A DNA stretch of 25,000 nt from Neocallimastix lanati (nom. inval.) (Eukaryota; Neocallimastigomycota; Neocallimastigomycetes; Neocallimastigales; Neocallimastigaceae): assembly GCA_016946835.1 (NCBI GenBank), contig JACVTC010000061.1, positions 295,001 through 320,000 on the forward strand. Reading direction: 5' to 3'. Under the pieces are notes generated by a model. The model was not told the origin of the DNA. It ran no database searches and saw only the letters and a list, made by a program, of their open reading frames with translations. Shown one piece after another: positions 22,751 through 25,000 of the stretch (positions are counted from its first letter, which is position 1; each line of letters opens with the position of its first letter). The position numbers and the translations under genes are program-made.

Positions 22751-25000
22751 ATGTCAACTATGCTTGGTATTAAGAAAGAATTTTCAAAGAATTTTGAAGA
22801 AGAATCTGAAACTTATTTAAATAGTTTACAGCAATTTGAAAAAATTCAGCTTGAAAAAAATGCGGTTAATAAAGGAATTAATACTCCTTTTGTGGATGAA
22901 ATTAAGGGAAATAATTTAAAAGATTGGACCTCATATACCTATCAAAAATATTTTACTTTTCAAAGTAGACAATATCTCAGCAGAACAGATTCAGAGATTG
23001 CAAGAGAATCTTCAAAACAAAATCTTCAAGAATTAGAGAAAGTTTTAAAAGATGTTTTATTAAATGATAAGGACAATGATAGTCTTAATGTTAATATTAG
23101 TAGCAGTGAATTAGATTTATCAAAAGTTATTGGAGATGTGAATAAAATGGTTAGTGATTGGATTTCGCAACCAGTTTTGAAATCAACTTTTGAAGATCTT
23201 AGTATTATTGAAGTTGATCAAGTTTACAGAGATTTTCTTCTTTCTTCTGATAAACCAGTGGTTACTAGTTTATTACAACTTTTAGAAAAATTAGAGAATG
23301 ATAAAGCAAGTTTAAAAATCAATAATCAAGATTTTGGATTATTAAAGCCTTCCCTTATTTCTGAAGGTATTGAAGAATTAAAGAATATGACAGATCGTTT
23401 TAATAAGAATCAATATAATTCTATTATTCGAGAAATTAATTCTTTAAATTCACTTATTGAAAAAATAAAGGATTCTTTTGATAAAACTATAAAGTAAATA
23501 TAAAAAAATAAAAATAAAAATAATTTTATTACTATTTTTATAAGTTATTATTGTTTTCATCAATTATTTTAACAAATATTATTATATATTAATATTAATG
23601 AAAAAATAAAATTTTATTACAATTTAATAATGATAAAATAATATTTTTTTAAAAAATAATTATTAAATTGAAAATTAATCAAAATAATTTTAATAAATAG
23701 AAATGAAGGTGAAAAGATTTGGTCATTTTCAAATGATTTATTATCATTCTGGGAAAATATTAAAAAGAAGAGTGGTGAGGGGGAAACTACAAAGAGAAAA
23801 ATTGTTAATTTATTTAAAGATTCCAATAGTAACCTTATTCCAAAGTTTACTGATTATTGGAATGACAATGTTGCTTCTCATATTAAAAAGGGTAAGAAGA
23901 AAAAGAATGCTGATAGCTTTATGAAAGATAAAACTGATGAAGAAATTTTAGAATATATGGATAAAACATTTGAAGATTTCTTTAATAATATGACTTTATA
24001 TAATAAAAAATGGAGAGATGAAGTAATTTTAAAAATCATTGATCAACAAAGAGATTTAATTAAGGAAATTATTGATAAATTAGTGTCATCCTTAAGCCTT
24101 GAAAAGGAACGACTCACCAAGAGTGTAGAAGGTGAAAATAATGATTCCAAAGAACAAAATGAATTATTGAAACGTTGTGAAACCCAATTAGGAAATTGTA
24201 TTAAAGTTCAAGAAAATTGGGAAGGACTAGTTAAATATTTAATTAACACTAGTGATGAACAACAAAAGAATTTAGAAGAACAATATAATGAAATTATTGC
24301 TGAATATAAAAAATCAATTAATCTTACAGGACGTTTAGAAAAAGTAAATAAGAAGGACTTTATGAAAAAAATTAAGGCTATTGAAAATCAATCAAATAGT
24401 AATCGTTCTAAAGATTTATTGAATGAACTATTTGCTCTTCATAATTTCGATGAACCCATCTTAGAAACTTTAATTTGTTTATTACAAGAAGGAGAATGGA
24501 ACGAAAAACAATTTGTTCAAACAAAGTATGCGTCTATTCAAGGAAATCAAAAATATAATGAATTAAAGGAAAAGAGAAAGGATATTTTAACTCGTTGTCA
24601 AAATGAAATTATGGCCGGTTTTATTTATATGGGTATTAAGTTAGATAGTATGTTTATTGAAGAATCTTGTCGTATGACAGAAACATCTCTTACTTTTCAA
24701 AAACTTGGTATTTCTGTTTCTAGTTCTAAAAAAAATAAAAAGAAGAAGAATAAGAAGAAGAAGTCTGGCTCAGCTTCAGCTTCTGCTAATGCTTCAACTA
24801 ATGTTTCCACAGCTAATTCAGAAGAAGATTTAACTGAATCTACTGTTGATACACCAGAACCAGAAACTTTTGAAGCGCCAGTAGAAGTAGTTGAAGTTAA
24901 ATCAAAGAAAGCTACTACCCCAGCTCGTACTAAAGTTAATGCTCATGCACAAGTCCAATCATCAAAGGCTGAAATAACTGAAAATTTAATTAAAAAATCC
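22751..25000 (+). CDS. Unrecognised helical, Lys-rich protein, first 681 residues (2 exons, runs off the window)
   Basis: Exon 1 is 22751-23493 and exon 2 runs from 23701 to the window end. The intron (23494-23700) is GT-AG and joins phase AA|A to give lysine 248, then NEGEK. Without splicing exon 1 would stop at 23495-23497. Exon 2 stays open for 433 codons to the last base, so the C-terminus is missing. The protein is charged and mostly helical, with coiled-coil-like stretches near 210-250 and 360-480, regular Trp residues (for example WENIKKK) and no signal peptide or membrane segment. A Lys/Asn-rich block at about 591-603 precedes a low-complexity Ala/Ser tail with SASASANAS and Glu-Pro-Val repeats. 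The start context ccacaaATGtc is good. I do not recognise the family. A cytoskeletal, flagellar or chromosome-associated role is a guess from composition only. Confidence 0.8.
23494..23700 (+). other. Spliceosomal intron in the Lys-rich protein gene
   Basis: Donor gtaaat and acceptor aaatag border 207 bp of very AT-rich, low-complexity DNA. Splicing here restores a frame that stays open to the window edge. A shifted 73-codon frame starting at an ATG just after the acceptor (23703) is a shadow. Confidence 0.85.

Noticed and set aside
23703-23924. 73-codon plus-strand open frame beginning at an ATG
   Set aside because: It is the +1-shifted frame of exon 2 of the Lys-rich gene; the spliced frame is open for 433 codons while this one stops.

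Overview
The window looks like nuclear DNA of an anaerobic gut fungus (Neocallimastigomycota). It is extremely AT-rich between genes, with long poly(A)/poly(T) and AAT tracts and poly-Asn runs inside proteins. Coding stretches are islands of ordinary complexity, and most genes carry short GT-AG introns. A division 1 chitin synthase makes a fungus far more likely than Dictyostelium, which has similar base composition. The genus cannot be fixed from this sequence.

Layout, left to right. (1) 116-2749 (+) is an intronless chitin synthase with a Met/Pro/Asn-rich N-terminal extension. (2) 2750-6126 is AT-rich spacer with a heptamer array and a large AAT-rich array built from 79-bp repeats. (3) 6127-7785 (-) is an intronless secreted protein with a transglutaminase-like domain and a GPI-anchor-like tail. 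By motif alignment its catalytic Cys and His are replaced, so it is probably a surface pseudoenzyme. (4) 9966-12495 (-) is a seven-exon PP2C protein phosphatase of 310 aa with all metal-binding residues present. (5) 15993-18777 (-) is a four-exon gene for a 714-aa protein that I do not recognise, with nuclear-type basic and acidic patches. (6) 20079-21327 (+) is a five-exon gene for a 184-aa signal peptidase complex subunit 2 (SPC25/Spc2 family). (7) 22751 to the window end (+) is the first 681 residues of an unrecognised helical, Lys-rich protein in two exons.

Exon structures were reconstructed by hand from reading frame, codon phase and GT-AG boundaries. All 14 introns proposed are GT-AG and keep frame, and the PP2C and SPC2 models match family lengths and motifs. 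Loose functional links exist: chitin synthase and the GPI-like protein both concern the cell surface, and signal peptidase processes secreted proteins such as the latter. Nothing suggests an operon or cluster; adjacency is probably incidental. No tRNA, rRNA, CRISPR array or recognisable transposon was found. The most interesting item is the inactivated transglutaminase-like surface protein.
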